From NCBI GenBank assembly GCA_905221605.1, contig CAJNDS010000250.1, forward strand, positions 62,001 to 126,000: a DNA stretch of 64,000 nucleotides, in the 5' to 3' direction. The notes under the pieces are model-generated. The model ran no database searches. It saw nothing but the letters and a program-made list of their open reading frames with translations, and had not been told where the DNA came from. This DNA is from Symbiodinium natans (Eukaryota; Sar; Dinophyceae; Suessiales; Symbiodiniaceae). The translations under genes and the position numbers were made by a program. Positions 46,848-58,543 of this stretch are shown here, in pieces (position 1 is the stretch's first letter; each line of letters opens with the position of its first letter).

Positions 46848-47440
46848 CGCATGCTCCAAGCCCCATTCTTACTCTAACAGTCCGAAGGTGTAGGTTGTGA
46901 CCTTGGCGGCCATAGCAACTTGTTTCTATAACGTTTTGAGACTTCGCTTCGTGCATCGCCGCAGTGCTCTCTGAAAGATACTCGTATGTGAAGTCGGGTG
47001 AGGCACGTACCAGTAGCAGGGAAAGCCCTTGATGCCCTTGGGGAAACAGGGGACGGGTAGCAGGAAAAAGCCTGACCCGCAATGCCCACCACAACCCTAC
47101 GCTGCAGCAACAACCTGAAGGCTGCAGCTGGGCTGAGGGGGCTCCCGGGCCCCAAAAGAATCAATTGTTAGCAGTGTTAACAAAAATCATAGAAAAACTC
47201 CCCCACCCTTTTAGAAACCAACCCTATTCGCGGGTCAAGGATGTGTTCTGGAGAGTTTCGGTTGGATCCCATGGTTCCCTCGAGGCTGCAGGGCTTCCCG
47301 GCAACCTTCTACTGCTTTCCTCTGTTTCGCGCTTCCTTTCGCTTGATAAGGTTTACTGAGGGCACGATCGTAAGCCGGAAGGAACACTAAACCCCTGAGC
47401 TTGGGGCTTAAACCCAACCCTTCAACTTTAAAGCCATGGC
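46196..47440. other. Region without a supported gene, with a long C run
   Basis: ORFs on either strand near 46720-47160 cross a poly-C tract and are not credible. CATCCTACGAGCATCTT-like words repeat near 46490-46540. Confidence 0.5.
46808..46841. repeat. Poly-C run of 34 bases
   Basis: Uninterrupted C, likely to be length-variable or uncertain in the assembly. Confidence 0.9.
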
Positions 47441-47520
47441 TGAGTCAAGAACTGGTCATTCCACCCGGCGATGAACTTCAGGCTCGCCAACCACTGGTCC
47501 TGGCACGTCACATGCTTCAC
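47441..47520 (-). CDS. Candidate exon, unknown
   Basis: Between a CAG acceptor and a GC donor, this 80-nt segment reads VKHVTCQDQWLASLKFIA then GWNDQFLT. The aromatic and charged pattern is protein-like. Upstream minus frames (48027-48380, Ala/Gln-rich) may be related. The family is not recognised. Confidence 0.4.
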
Positions 47521-48969
47521 CTGCACTTGCTTGAAAAGCTCGCAAATCCGACAAAACCCACAAAACCGCAGCTCCCAAAGATGCCAGCATGACAAAGAAG
47601 GGTGGCGGTGGCTGCTCCTCTGGCAAAGCCTTTGAGCCCAAGAAAGAGGGCATAGCATGGGCCAATGAGTTTTGCCGTGCCTTTGAATGAGGCATCCATT
47701 CTCATCTCCTCAAAAAACATAAGACATTCACGCACGGGTGCCAAAGCCAAATAGAAACAGGCCGACAAGGGTGCTAGATAGCTTGGCATGCAATTCGCAA
47801 AGCACAGCTCTGCGGAAGCACCGGGGGCATATTGCAAGTTGAGCACTGCGGTCGATACAAGGTGGCTTCATGCGATAAGTAAAGATGGGCAAGCCAGGTA
47901 GACAAGACACATGATAACACGCTGTCGAGCTTTGTTGATGCCCCAAAAGCAACATTCTTGCTCACTCTAGATTCTAGGCAACCCCCTGAACCACCAAGCC
48001 CCTCAATGTTGAGAGTTTGAACTTGCCTACAGAGCACTATCCCTCCCTCTCCCTCCCTCCCTCCCTAACCTCGACCCCGTCTGCCTCAGGCTCTCGGGGC
48101 GGTTTCGCATCCTGGGCCCATGCACTACAAAACCCTCGTTGCCATAAGCTGCCGCTTTGAGGTTTGAGGGCGCAGACCGGGTTATTTTGGGGCCACAGTG
48201 GAAGTCCCAGAGGGATGCTGTTGCAGCAGAAGGGAGAGCCCGATTCTTATCAAGGCCCGGGCCTCCTTGAGCCTTTTCTTGCCTGAGAGCGGCGGCGGCA
48301 GCCCCCAGGCTTTGGGCTTTGGCTTGGCCTTGGGGTCGGAGGCAGAAGAAGGCTAGCAGCGACTGCCCGCGACCCGGCATCTACAGCATCAGTTCTGGCC
48401 AGCACGCCCGTATTCTACTGTCACAGAACAGACTGTCTCTCTTGCACACAATGCGGAGCTGACTGTGCTTGCAGACATGTTGCCTGTTGGCACGCACGAC
48501 ATGGATCCCTCGTCTGAAAAAGGAGAGCGAGAGCCTACCTACAGTACCCCAGCCCAACTGCCACTGGGCCTTGGCTCTCGTGGCGATGTTGGCAGGTTTC
48601 TGGTCGGAGTCCTGAACTACGCATGCTCTCCTCACTTGCGTGCACTCAGCGTGCCCACAGTGCACTGGAGCTGCACAGGGTCTGACTGTCCTACCTAACA
48701 AAAGGGGCAGAAATGCGGGAGGAAGAAAAGCAACGCACCACTGCCTCGGTACAGCAACATCCGCAAAAGTATCCCCCGAAAGCCCCTGAACCCGTTTCGG
48801 GCAGGGCAGCCTGGTCGCCACGAGCAACCATGGGACCTGAAGTGAGTCATCTGTGTTGAGCTCTCAACATAAAGCTGTGTACATGAACATCTAGCGGAAG
48901 GCTGGTAGGGGGGGGGAGCTGTGGCTCTGCATCCAACTCAGGGTTGGTTGTGACCACCATCGTGTTTAC

Positions 48970-50163
48970 TTGAACATCGAGAGTGCCCTCCCTCAGCCTG
49001 CACTTGAGATTCTCATGAACCTCCCAAAGGCCTTGAAAGCACCCCAGACTGTCCATGGCCCCTGGCGACCCCGTCCATCCAGCGGTGGCACTGCAGCCTG
49101 TGTGGGCTCCTGGGGTCACTGCCAGAGGAGACCCTGTGCCTTTGTGCCGCCACAGTATTTGAGCTTCGAGTACTAATGTGCCATTAGTCAGTGTCGCCTC
49201 GATTCGCCCTCGCATCCCATGTTGCATGCATTCCCCGACCTGCTCAGGGGAGGGACAGGAAGCTCAGAAAATAAGCGCAGGAAGGCTCAACACACGGCAG
49301 GAAATCCAGCAAACCTCTGCAGGAGCACAGACAGACAGCGCGCTCACGAAAACAAGACATGACGTTCCACTTTAGGCCGAAAAACAAGTGCTCCCGTGAG
49401 AGCTCAAGGCTTTCATATGGTACCTGTATGGGGTCATGCTTGATATCAAGAACCACTCAAGGTACTCAAAGTCTTAGAAGGTGGCTCCTGAAGCTTGGCC
49501 GCAAAGGTGGCCATCATCTCCTCGTCGTTGAAGTCGTCGTCCTCGTGAGCACATTGCCCGGGCTAGTTGCGGCTCGGATCCAAGGTCCCACTATCATTGC
49601 AAACATTCCAAGCAGCACTCCAAAAGCCCTCCAAAAGCCAGCGCCTCCTCATGGTGGGCCTCCTGCAGAGGATTTCGGGCGTTTTGGCCTGCTTGGAGAG
49701 GCGCCTTGACCCGTTAGACGTTTACGGGCCCTGCAGGGCCCTTAAGGGCCTTTGTTGGGCCCTTGGGGGGATCGCATCAGCACAGCGCAGCCTCGGCCTT
49801 GGATGCCTCTGGAGCTTCTGGGGCAGCTGGCTCCTGGCCGGGATTCGAGTCGGATTCGAGCTTGAAACCTTTTTTTGCCCTTCTGCCGACATCGCTGCAG
49901 GGTTCGGGCTTGTCGTTTCAACCTTGGCTGAACTGTGCTAACTTGCCTCCAGCTCCTCGTCCCTGCGCTCGCTGAGCTTGGGCCGGCGCTGAACAGGGGC
50001 TGTCTGTTGGAAAGAAACCGGGGAGCCGAGGGCGAGGGGTAGAGGGGTAGTTCGGGACCGCATGGCCCTTGGGGCGTTTGGGCCGTGCAGCTGCAAACCC
50101 TGCTACGTACGGCACATCTTGGATCGAGCCATCCCTGCCGAGTCCCAGCTGTCCCTCTGAATC
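48970..50163 (-). CDS. Unknown multi-exon gene with acidic exons
   Basis: Candidate exons: 50163-50104 (DSEGQLGLGRDGSIQDVPYV), 49833-49798 (EPAAPEAPEASK), about 49541-49461 (EDDDFNDEEMMATFAAKLQ then EPPSK), 49239-49140 (VGECMQHGMRGRIEATLTN, then GTLVLEAQILWRHK) and 49020-48970 (VHENLKCRLREGTLDVQ). Donors are GC, GC, uncertain, GC and GT. The first two are phase 0. The last two do not match in phase, so an exon is missing between them. An acidic, Ala/Pro-rich N-terminal part is followed by a more structured Leu/Val/Thr-rich part. No family is recognised. A downstream minus frame near 48300 (PRPSQSPKPGG) may be a diverged copy of the KRPGPRALPQPKP exon described at 56.4 and 62.9 kb. Confidence 0.5.
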
Positions 50164-50542
50164 CTGCACTTAAAGAAGCATACTAAGTTACTAAGCAGCT
50201 CCAAAAGCAGCTCTAAGCAAAGAATTTGCCCTTTGGAACTTGGCCTCTCGAGGCAATGGTGGTGGCTTGGCGCGGGTGGATAGCGCCGGGGCCTGCAGGT
50301 TTACAGGAGTCTGCCAGCCTTTTTACAGCTCCAAAAACAAACAAGCCCGTTGAACTACAGCATATGCAAAACGCTGGAGGATCAGCTCATCGTACCGCCA
50401 AGCACGACTGTTTTGCACAGGTGATCGTATCCATATGGACCCAGCTTTGAAAACCCATGAAGTTCTTCACAAGGCTGTGCTAGATCGTGCCAGACAAACT
50501 GCAAGAAAAACCGCACAAGCCGCAGCAGCATTACGGTCGCAC

Positions 50543-51190
50543 AGCTCCAGCAGCTGCCGGTGCCTTGGGCTCGGACACCTTGTAGCCGGCATTGGGCGGA
50601 CACAGACTTTCATGCAACACAACAAGAGCTCGGGGCCGGTGGACTTTATGTGCATTCATGTCGGCCTGTAGTACTGTACAGGATTAATGGGGCAGGATTC
50701 CACGGGTCTTGTAACCATCTGGATAACACGTGATCCTGCACTGCCAGGGGACGAACCCAGAAGCAGATGAAGCTTCAAACGCCAAGTCTCTTGAAAAGAA
50801 AGGGCTCCCAAGACCAGCATCATGAGCATCAGCCGCCCGACTTCTAACCATCACATACCATGATGTTCGATCAAGCGACTGCACCAAGGAGCTCTCGACT
50901 CATGCTCCCAGACGAATGGGAAGGTCCCCAGGCCATCACTCTCAACGTCCATCAAAGAAACCCGCAAGGCATCATGGGCATCAATCGAAAGCCTGCGCTC
51001 CCAAGCTCAACTACACTGTCCTGGCCACTGCACCCAACCTCGAAGAGGGTGCGCACACGCGCACACACACACACACACAGAGACAGACAGACCGAGACAG
51101 ACACAGAGGCACACGATTCAACCCTGATGTGACACATCCTTCTGGACCGCCTCGCGGCTCGGTGGTGGCGGAGGCATCTTTGCCTTGGGC
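50543..51190 (-). CDS. Two candidate exons, Pro/Ala/Lys-rich, unknown
   Basis: Exon 51190-51136 (CAG acceptor, GT donor) reads PKAKMPPPPPSREAVQKD. Exon 50606-50543 (AAG acceptor, GT donor) reads LCPPNAGYKVSEPKAPAAAG. They may be two of several exons of a low-complexity protein. Intervening exons, if any, were not identified. Confidence 0.35.
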
Positions 51191-51805
51191 CTGAAGCCGC
51201 AACAGCCCTCTTGAGTGGGGAGTTTTCCGTGTGAGAAGGGAGGAACCCTGTTCAATGTATAGCAGCAAGGTTTGCGTGTCGTCTTTCCATGCACCGGGAT
51301 TGTGACAAAGATACTGTACCAGAGGCACAGGAGGAGCTGGAGAAGTGACCTGCCGATTCCCAGCATCTCAGCCTTCTCTGGGGCCTGGGCCGGGTGGTGG
51401 CAACCACCGCAGCCATGGCATCCACCTTGTCCACCTAAAGCCACAGGCTGTAAAGGTGTGCGGATCAGGCTTCGAGATGGACCGTATGTGGATTCTCAGT
51501 GCACCTGTATCTGGCAGTCACACCCAAAAGGTGCTGCTGGCCCTAGTTACTGCGTGCCATCGAAGCAGTCATAGCCACACTTGCATGACACCGACAGTTC
51601 GCATGCCTCGCGATGATTCTACAGAGAACTTGGTACCTGTCGTGTTGCACGATGTGGCAAAGCCGAAATGCAAAGCCCTTGAAATCCACCGCGAGAGATG
51701 ATCCAATTGTTTCCCGTGGGCCCAGTCCTCCTCAACAACATCATCTTCCTTCAAGGAGATGGTGTGCGTGTCGAGTCGATATACCCCTGTAGTAACTGTA
51801 GTACA

Positions 51806-51909
51806 TCATGACTTCATTGCAAGGGGTTCCCGGAGCAGACCAACACAGTCCTCGCACTCTTCTTCTTCCTCCTCTTCCTCCTCAAACTCTTCATCATCAT
51901 CTTGCATGT
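51806..51909 (-). CDS. Candidate terminal exon with an acidic run
   Basis: From a CAG acceptor the frame reads MQDDDEEFEEEEEEEECEDC, then VGLLREPLAMKS, and stops at TGA. The GAA/GAG run is mixed-codon rather than a pure trinucleotide repeat. An overlapping basic frame (KSLRRKRRKKKS) is the shadow. The function is unknown. Confidence 0.35.
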
Positions 51910-52199
51910 CTGCATCCGCAGGTCCTCACGCCAGCAAGCATGTGCCAGAGACCAGGCCGTGAAGAACAGACACACATAGTTTAAAACCAGAGTGTCCTGG
52001 AGCGCCCAGAATCTTTGCGGCATCTGACTCCTGGCCAAGGTCATCTTGCAAAGCAACCGACCCAGGGACCCGAACAGCTCGGCTGCTCGACGTATCCCGG
52101 ACATCCCCCTTGCTCTCAGTCCTCAGACTCTTCACTCTCGTACGCATCCTCCTTGGGCTGCCGAAGATGCAAAGGCTTATTCGTTTGTTCGGACTACAT

Positions 52200-53090
52200 T
52201 CCCGAGCTCTCTACCTGCTGGATGCACACACCCAACAAGTGGTACTGCATGTAAGGTATTTCCGGAAGACCAGAAACAAGAAAACTGCGTGCAATGATGT
52301 CAAAACAACGCCTGGATGATTCTCCCCAGTACACCGCGCCTCGTCCTCCGATCCTCGGCTTCTTGTGTGGGAATTAGGGGCGAGGCATTGCGAGCTTCAG
52401 CAAGTGCAAAAGGGGGGCCGAGACCGCCTCTCTGCTCTACAATGACACTTTCTGCTCAGGATCCTGTGTCCATTGTCCGACATGGACAATGGACCAGGAT
52501 CAAAGGAGATGTTGATTTGCTTGAGTTCCGGAATCCGGACACATGAAAATCTTGTAACTCTTGTATGAGTTCTGCAACTGTTGCAAAAGAAACATGGGAC
52601 TGGCGTGGGAGTAGATTCCGAGGGTATTCATGCTTCGCCTCACCATGCTCCCATGGGAGACACATTTACAAACAAAAGACGACAGACCTCGGCATGCTTG
52701 CGCGCTGATGGCATTGGCCAGGTCCCCCCTTGACAGGACTGGAACATGGGATCCTTAGACTAGGTGCCACCACGTCTCCGCTGCTTTCGCAGGTCTCGGG
52801 TTCGTAACCTGGAAGTCGAAGGCCATCACCTTCTCGGAACTTGGCTAGTTTGAGTGCCAAGTACTATGTGGAGGACCGTCCCTGTAAATCGGATGTCTAT
52901 ATTCTACATGCGCGCCATGAATGCTGTACGGAGTTACCGGAAAATCAAGTGGAGATGGGACAACAAGCTCCATTTGAAAGGAGCTTTAGGGCAATGCTCC
53001 GCCAAGACTAGTTAAATCCTGCATGTTTCCCACAACCGAGCACCACCACAACTCCATACTCCATGTCTCAACTCCGTCTCCTCTCAATAC
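52200..53090. other. Mostly non-coding, one ELxDFHxSG-type minus frame
   Basis: On minus, about 52617-52530 reads SFATVAELIQELQDFHVSG, closely matching the end of the exon at 55519-55645. No splice donor sits at the equivalent position, so this may be a decayed or variant copy. Nothing else is supported. Confidence 0.35.
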
Positions 53091-53094
53091 TGCG

Positions 53095-53640
53095 AAACTC
53101 TTCGCAGACACAGACACAGACACGGACACGGACACAGACACAGACACCGACACCGATGCAGAGACAGAGAGAGAGCCAGAGCCCAGAGCCCCAGAGCCCC
53201 AGGTTCAGAGAGCCCCCAGAGCCCCAGAGCCCCCCAAAGCCGCAGAGCTCCCCCCCACAGTCTCAGAGCCAGACCCCCACAGAGCCCCAGAGCCGCAGAG
53301 CCCCCCAAGCCCCAGACCCCAGAGCCCCAGAGCTCCAGACCCCCACAGCCCCCACAGCCCCAGAGCCCCAAAGTCCCAGCCCAGAGACCCAGAGCCTCAG
53401 AGGTGCAAGAGCCCCAGAGCCCCCAGAGCCCCCAGAGCCCCCAGAGCCAGAGAGCCAGAGAGCCAGAGAGCCAGAGACAGACGCAGACACAGACACAGAC
53501 ACAGACACAGACACAGAGACAGAGACAGAGACAGACACAGAGACAGACACAGAGACAGAGACAGAGACGGAGACAGAGACAGAGACAGACACAGACACAG
53601 ACACGGAGACACACAGAGACACACAGACACACAAACACAA
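53095..53640. repeat. GACACA/GAGACA and CCCCAGAG composite microsatellite
   Basis: GACACA units flank a central block of AGAGCCCCAGAG-type units. All six frames stay open for long distances (Thr-Asp, Pro-Glu-Pro, Val-Ser), so the long ORFs here are artefacts of a stop-free repeat. Confidence 0.9.
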
Positions 53641-53676
53641 AAGCCTCTAGGAAATGAAAGTGCCTCGCCGATGCAG

Positions 53677-54261
53677 GAAGAAGCTGCTCTCCGCTCCCAA
53701 CAGGAGCGAGTCGATCTTGGCCTGCGTTTCAGTGAAGGTGTGGTCTCTGCAGGTTCGGTGATTTCCAGCGAGCCGACTACGAAGCTTCAGAGATCTCAGT
53801 ATCCTTCTGCGACTGTCGCTTGGGTTACCAAATCGAGGAAAAGCTTGAGGTTTGGATTGACTGCTTGGCTCCAACAATGCAAAGCTCGCAACGACACAGC
53901 AGCTAAAGCGGAAGCGGCAGTCCAGCAGGCCCCAGTCGAAGACACGTTTTGCAGGCGGCACCTGTCTTCGGATTGAAGGCGGAAGAGAAGAGGAAGCGAA
54001 AGAAGAGCAGAACATGTAGGCAGCTTAGGGGTTGCACTTCGATGCTTTTGGGGGAGGTAAAGGGTGGGCAATGGTAACCCTAAACCCAGCTTCGTCGCTC
54101 TTTCTGAGACAACTCTACAAATTGCAGCCTCACAGAGAAAGACTCAACCAAAACTCGGTGTCCAACTTGCAACGAGACGTATGCTGACGATGGTGCCAAA
54201 TGCCGAGAGCTCACCCACAAAGCGCAACGCGTTGCCACGAAGGGTGGTGGTGCGGCTGAAG
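53677..54261 (+). CDS. Plus-strand gene fragments with a Cys-rich exon, unknown
   Basis: Candidate exons: 53677-53737 (CAG acceptor, GT donor; EEAALRSQQERVDLGLRFSE), 53753 to about 53890 (FGDFQRADYEASEISVSFCD then CRLGYQIEEKLEVWIDCLAP), about 53960-54020 (APVFGLKAEEKRKRKKSR) and 54109-54261 (NSTNCSLTEKDSTKTR, then CPTCNETYADDGAKCRE, then LTHKAQRVATKGGGAAE) with a GT donor. The CPTC...C spacing could bind zinc. KRKRKKSR is a likely nuclear localisation signal. The phase between the first two exons does not match, so one boundary is wrong or an exon is missing. These are the clearest plus-strand coding signals in the window. Confidence 0.45.
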
Positions 54262-55518
54262 GTAGCGGCGGTCTAGAAATGCTGCCCTTCAACTCCAAGA
54301 CCTTTCCAAAGGCGCTCCAAGAAAAGCGGCACGGGACCAAGGCGAGACAGCACCATTTTGCAACGTGATGTTTGCAAACCCCCCTCATGACGCGGAGCGA
54401 CGTAAGCCTCCACTAGCGCATGGGCCCGAGGCGGGACAGGCCAGAGGGAGAGCGACTTGGCATCTGCCACCATGTGAAAACCACATTTTTTTCCAGATTG
54501 TTTTGAATGCCATCTGCGGATCGCATGGCTCCTAGACGAGAGCGACGCGGGCACACGAACGGAAGGGTCATCGTTCGCACGATTTGACATGCACAGGGCA
54601 CCTAGGCAAGGGCATCCAGGCCTAGAGGACACCCAGGGGGTCATGGATGCAGAGCCCTCCGGCGTGTGCCGCGGGGGGAACTCCTTTAATTTCCTTCTTT
54701 CCAATGTAAGACCCCAGTGTGTTTGGAGAATAGAAAATGAAGCCATTCTCACACAAGTAACAGCCACGTGCAGCCACCCACGTAAGTATGCTGTTCTGCC
54801 ACTACTGAGCCTGTTAGCGATGCTCTTCCGGGCTAGTGGCTGTTAGCTTAACTGCATGCTACCGGCCTACGCACTCCGACCAGACTCCATCGAATAACTT
54901 ACGAAAGGCCAGTCACCGTGAACATTAACTCGAAGACTGATTTGCAGATCGTTCTGTGCAAGCCTTGCTGATGGAACACTGCCTCATGTCTTGAACTGTC
55001 AGCACAGCACGTCCAGCACAACAAGAACGACAAGCACGCCAAGAAGCAACAACCCGACCCCGGAATCCAGCCCTTGAAAGTCCAGGTCTCTTGGCCTGCT
55101 TCGAGCCCGAAACCTTTGCCTGAAGCAGAAACTCCCCAACCTGATCCTGTGGGAAGCTGCATCCCCGAACCCTGGACCAAATTACGGCAAAATCGCCGAT
55201 CTACTACGCCCATCTAAGCCCCAAAAGCCTCAACACACGAAGCCTGTGCTTTACATAGTACTCTTGAACAGGGTGACACCTGGGCGGGGTCCTCCGTGCG
55301 TCGACGCCCAGCACGTGGCTCCGAAGCCTTCTCAAAGGCAAAGGCACCCTCAGAGGAGGGCTGTTTTTCCACTGTACTTCGCAGTATGACTTCGAACTGA
55401 CCCATCAGAAAACGCTGCCTTTGGGATTTCTGCAATCCGCCCCCGGCAAGGCCCTTGGAACCCCGGCCGGCCCAGAGCCTGCAAATCCCAAAGTGTCCCC
55501 TGTACCGTATTCAAACAC
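54262..55518. other. Stretch with weak minus-strand coding hints only
   Basis: A minus frame at 55435-55310 (SQRQRFLMGQFEVILRST then EKQPSSEGAFAFEKASE) is protein-like but has no clear boundaries. Nothing else is supported. Confidence 0.4.
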
Positions 55519-55645
55519 CGGAAATATGAAAATCCCGAAGTTCCTCAACCCACTTCCTGTCTGACTTGAGGCCCTTCAGGCCCTTCAGGCCTTGACCACG
55601 CTCTGAGGCGGCAGCTTTGCCTGTCAAAGCGGTTTTAGGTGGACT
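55519..55645 (-). CDS. Candidate exon ending in ELRDFHISG
   Basis: Bounded by a CAG acceptor and a GT donor, this 127-nt exon reads SPPKTALTGKAAASERG, then GLKGLKGLK, then SDRKWVEELRDFHISG. The Lys/Ala-rich first half ends in a short GLK repeat. The last nine residues recur near 52.53 kb. The function is unknown. Confidence 0.45.
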
Positions 55646-56356
55646 CTGATGTCTGGAGGCAACAACAGCATATCTGTTGCGAACCTGCCCGAGACGCTGC
55701 TTCTTACAGCGTTTTTGCACAGGGACGTGTGCTCAGAAGAGGCAAACGAAAAAGACGCGAGCTTCTCAACCTGCATCCCAACAGGATCTACTGCAGCGGC
55801 CCAAGCCCGAACAGCCCACATGCACAAACTACATGACGAAGTCAAAGAGCCCGGTTGTTCGCCCAGAACACATGCCCTGTTCTGAAGTCACATGCATGCC
55901 AGGGCAATTGTGAATGTTGAAAGAAGAACCGTGCAGTTTCGTGCCAGCAGCACGCACACCCTCTTGCTGCTTTAAGGGCTTGATGTGGTTTATCGGATGT
56001 GGCCGGGTTGTGTCTCGTCCATTGCTTGCTGCCCAGACCTTATGGAGATCAGCGGCCTCGCGTCAGCCTTCTACAATTGCTCGGCAATGATTGCGACTCG
56101 TCGACTGCTGCAACACTTTCTGGTGGACACGTCAACTCAGCTTTCAATACCTGCCAATGTGTCACATTCGCGCTTCTTGCCGGCCACTATCGGCTATTGC
56201 GTGAGTGCACCATAGGCCTCTGCCTTAGGCGGCGGAGTGGCAGCGACCACCTTCACAAGGACGACGGGCTCTCAGCATGCAAACAAAAAGCATTGGGCCA
56301 TATTGGGCTTTTGTGGTCCCATGCACGAACTCAACCATCCCCACCTTGGGCTCTAC

Positions 56357-56404
56357 CGGCCCAGGCTTTGGCTGTGGCAGAGCTCGGGGTCCGGGGCGTT
56401 TGGC
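56357..56404 (-). CDS. 48-nt exon, KRPGPRALPQPKP copy A
   Basis: Between CAG and a GT donor, in phase 0, it reads AKRPGPRALPQPKPGP. Its first 14 residues equal the core of the exon at 62884-62931, although 8 of the 14 codons differ, all synonymously. That pattern is hard to explain unless the exon is translated. Function is unknown. The Pro/Lys-rich peptide is probably disordered. Confidence 0.65.
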
Positions 56405-57442
56405 CTGAAGCTCGGAACTGCTATTCTAAGCTTGTTCAAACCTTCCATAGGCTTCAGGAGGCTCAAACCAACTCCTCGCAGAATAGGTTAGGCTACTCTT
56501 GTCCGTGTGGGGGGGAGGGGACAAGGCTTATCGAGGGCTTGTGCTAGCCTAGAATTCGGGGATGTAGCCAACCATGGGATATAGCAAACCACAGTTTAAA
56601 CTTACGCAATTCCCACCAATTTGATTCGTGCTTGAGGGCGGGCGACAGTTCAGTTTCCAGTATGAAGGTGCAGGATTCAGGCTTTCTTCGTGTCGAGTGA
56701 CAAAGGACTCCTGCATGGGCAAACAAGGCCGTCGAAGTTCAGCACGACACTTGCCGCCCGAGGGCAGTCGCTCAAACATTCACACAGTAAGGAAGGATAC
56801 GCCGGAAGAGACCCGAGAGAGCCAGTCGAGCGAACTGATTTCAAACCAAAAACAACATTGAATTAAGACAGTCGTCAGTCTCATTCAAGTTTTGCAAAGA
56901 ACACGAGACACTTAAGAAAAACGACTACACACAAGAGTGTAGAAAGGTCATCAGAAGGCATACAAGTGTGTGCGTGCGTGCAAGTATTTGTGCGTGTAGA
57001 TTTAACGAATTTTGGAAGCTATGCCTACATCCGTACCGACAGAAAAAACACGACGATAATAACAAAGGAGGTGTGACAGCGTGGGTCATGGGGAGTGACC
57101 ATGTATATAGATAACCTGGAACACTTCTTCTGAGTTCCCAGCCCCTGCCGTGGACGACTGCATGGGCGTCTGTGCACATGTGATTCGGCAAACAACGGGT
57201 CTAGGAGAGAGTAGGATTGCATTCTTATCCGTATTGCCTTTTCAGAGCACCTCAAGGTCCCTCAACCCTCCAGACTCAAACTATTTAACAAAGGGAACGC
57301 AGGCAAACCCCCAATCTGAAGTGGGTGCTTTCACCTGCGTACCTCAACAGCTCAAAAGATTGTCCCCAGCAACCAAAAAACTCTTTGATTTCTCCACCAA
57401 AAAAAACACTGAAAGTGAGCATTACCCCCCGGCGGGTCCGAC

Positions 57443-58543
57443 CTTGTGCGTCCCAAGCGGCACGGTCTTCACCTCACAGCAAAATGACAGCAGACCAAGT
57501 CAGAGCTAAAAGTCACAGTGAGACGGAAAAAATCAGCTGATGTGGGGTGATGAGGGGCGGGAGTGGGGTAGCAGCGCCGATTATAATTACAGATGATGTT
57601 GCCATACCATCCCGGGGCCTTCTCAGAGGGCAAGGCTTTGAACCACGTTTGCAGCAGAACCAACACGTGGCAGGACAAAGTGACAAGAAGTGACAGCACA
57701 CACGCTCAGGAGTCACTTGCAAAGTGCAGTCGGAGAAAAACAATGCCTCAGGCTTGCCAAGCACAGAAGTGGAAACTGGCGCGGCGGTCACCGCCGTAGG
57801 AGCCAGAACCTCGTATTGCACAGCCCACAAGTGTTGCAGTGTTACCAGCAGCATGCACCTGGCTCGAAGTGCGTATTTCTAAACATGAGTTTACCCCTTA
57901 CTTCAAGGCGGAAACCCTGCCAAGACGGCAGACTTGTGACATAATGCGTTCACACGTTCAAGTTTAACAAAGCTCATCGTCAAGCTGAGGTGGGAGCCAC
58001 GACATCCGCGGGCTCTTTCTGAACCTGAACCGCCAGGGTTGAAAGTTGTGGGGTGTTGCAAGCTGATGCTTTCAGGGACTTGCAAGCACCCCGCTTGCAC
58101 CACCTGACAAAGCGCCCCATGGTGGGTGATGGTGTGCGGGTGTTATTCAGCCAATGTGGCACAGCAACAATCCAGCAGAGCAGAAGTGTAGGGCCGCTGC
58201 TTTGGCCGAAGTGGCCGGTTTGCTATCGACCTGCCACCACTGGCAAAGCCCACACCCACACGCCCTCCAACAAAACTCGCCCCAGGTGCCTCAGGCTTAG
58301 CCTGTGCCGAGCTGGCCACCGGCGCAGTGGCCACTGGTGTGGAGGTCACGACCTGGCGCAAAAGCTGATCCAAGCTGGCGGAGAGACGTGGCAAGGCTCC
58401 AAGCACGCGATATGCCACTGTGTTGAACACGTCTCACAGCAACAGGTCTCCGAAAAGGTCTCTAGCTCATCTTTAAGGGAAGTAGAACACGATTCCCTAC
58501 CCCCTGAGGTCGGCACTACCACATCCGGAATCTCTTTCCGCAC
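57443..58543 (-). CDS. Locus with a tandemly duplicated exon pair
   Basis: Exons read on minus are 58543 (VRKEIPDVVVPTSGG), 58352 (VVTSTPVATAPVASSAQAK then PEA), 58024 (VQKEPADVVAPTS), 57809 (VLAPTAVTAAPVSTSVLGK then PEA) and 57472-57443 (VKTVPLGTHK, GT donor). The coordinates given for the first four are exon starts; all follow an AG acceptor. The first and third match at 9 of 13 residues, the second and fourth at 10 of 21 with no gap. Copies are 519 and 543 bp apart. The protein would be Val/Ala/Pro/Thr-rich and extended. The first unit may continue into LKDELETFSETCCCETC. Start, stop and function are unknown. The 56.4-kb exon may be its continuation. Confidence 0.5.

Noticed and set aside
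52741-52840. tRNA-like GGTTCGTAACC word
   Set aside because: The flanking bases do not form a T stem and no A box or acceptor stem fits.
53023-53976. 317-codon frame rich in Thr-Asp and Pro-Glu
   Set aside because: Most of it is GACACA and CCCCAGAG microsatellite that is open in all frames. Only the part after 53677 was kept as candidate exons, in its own frames.
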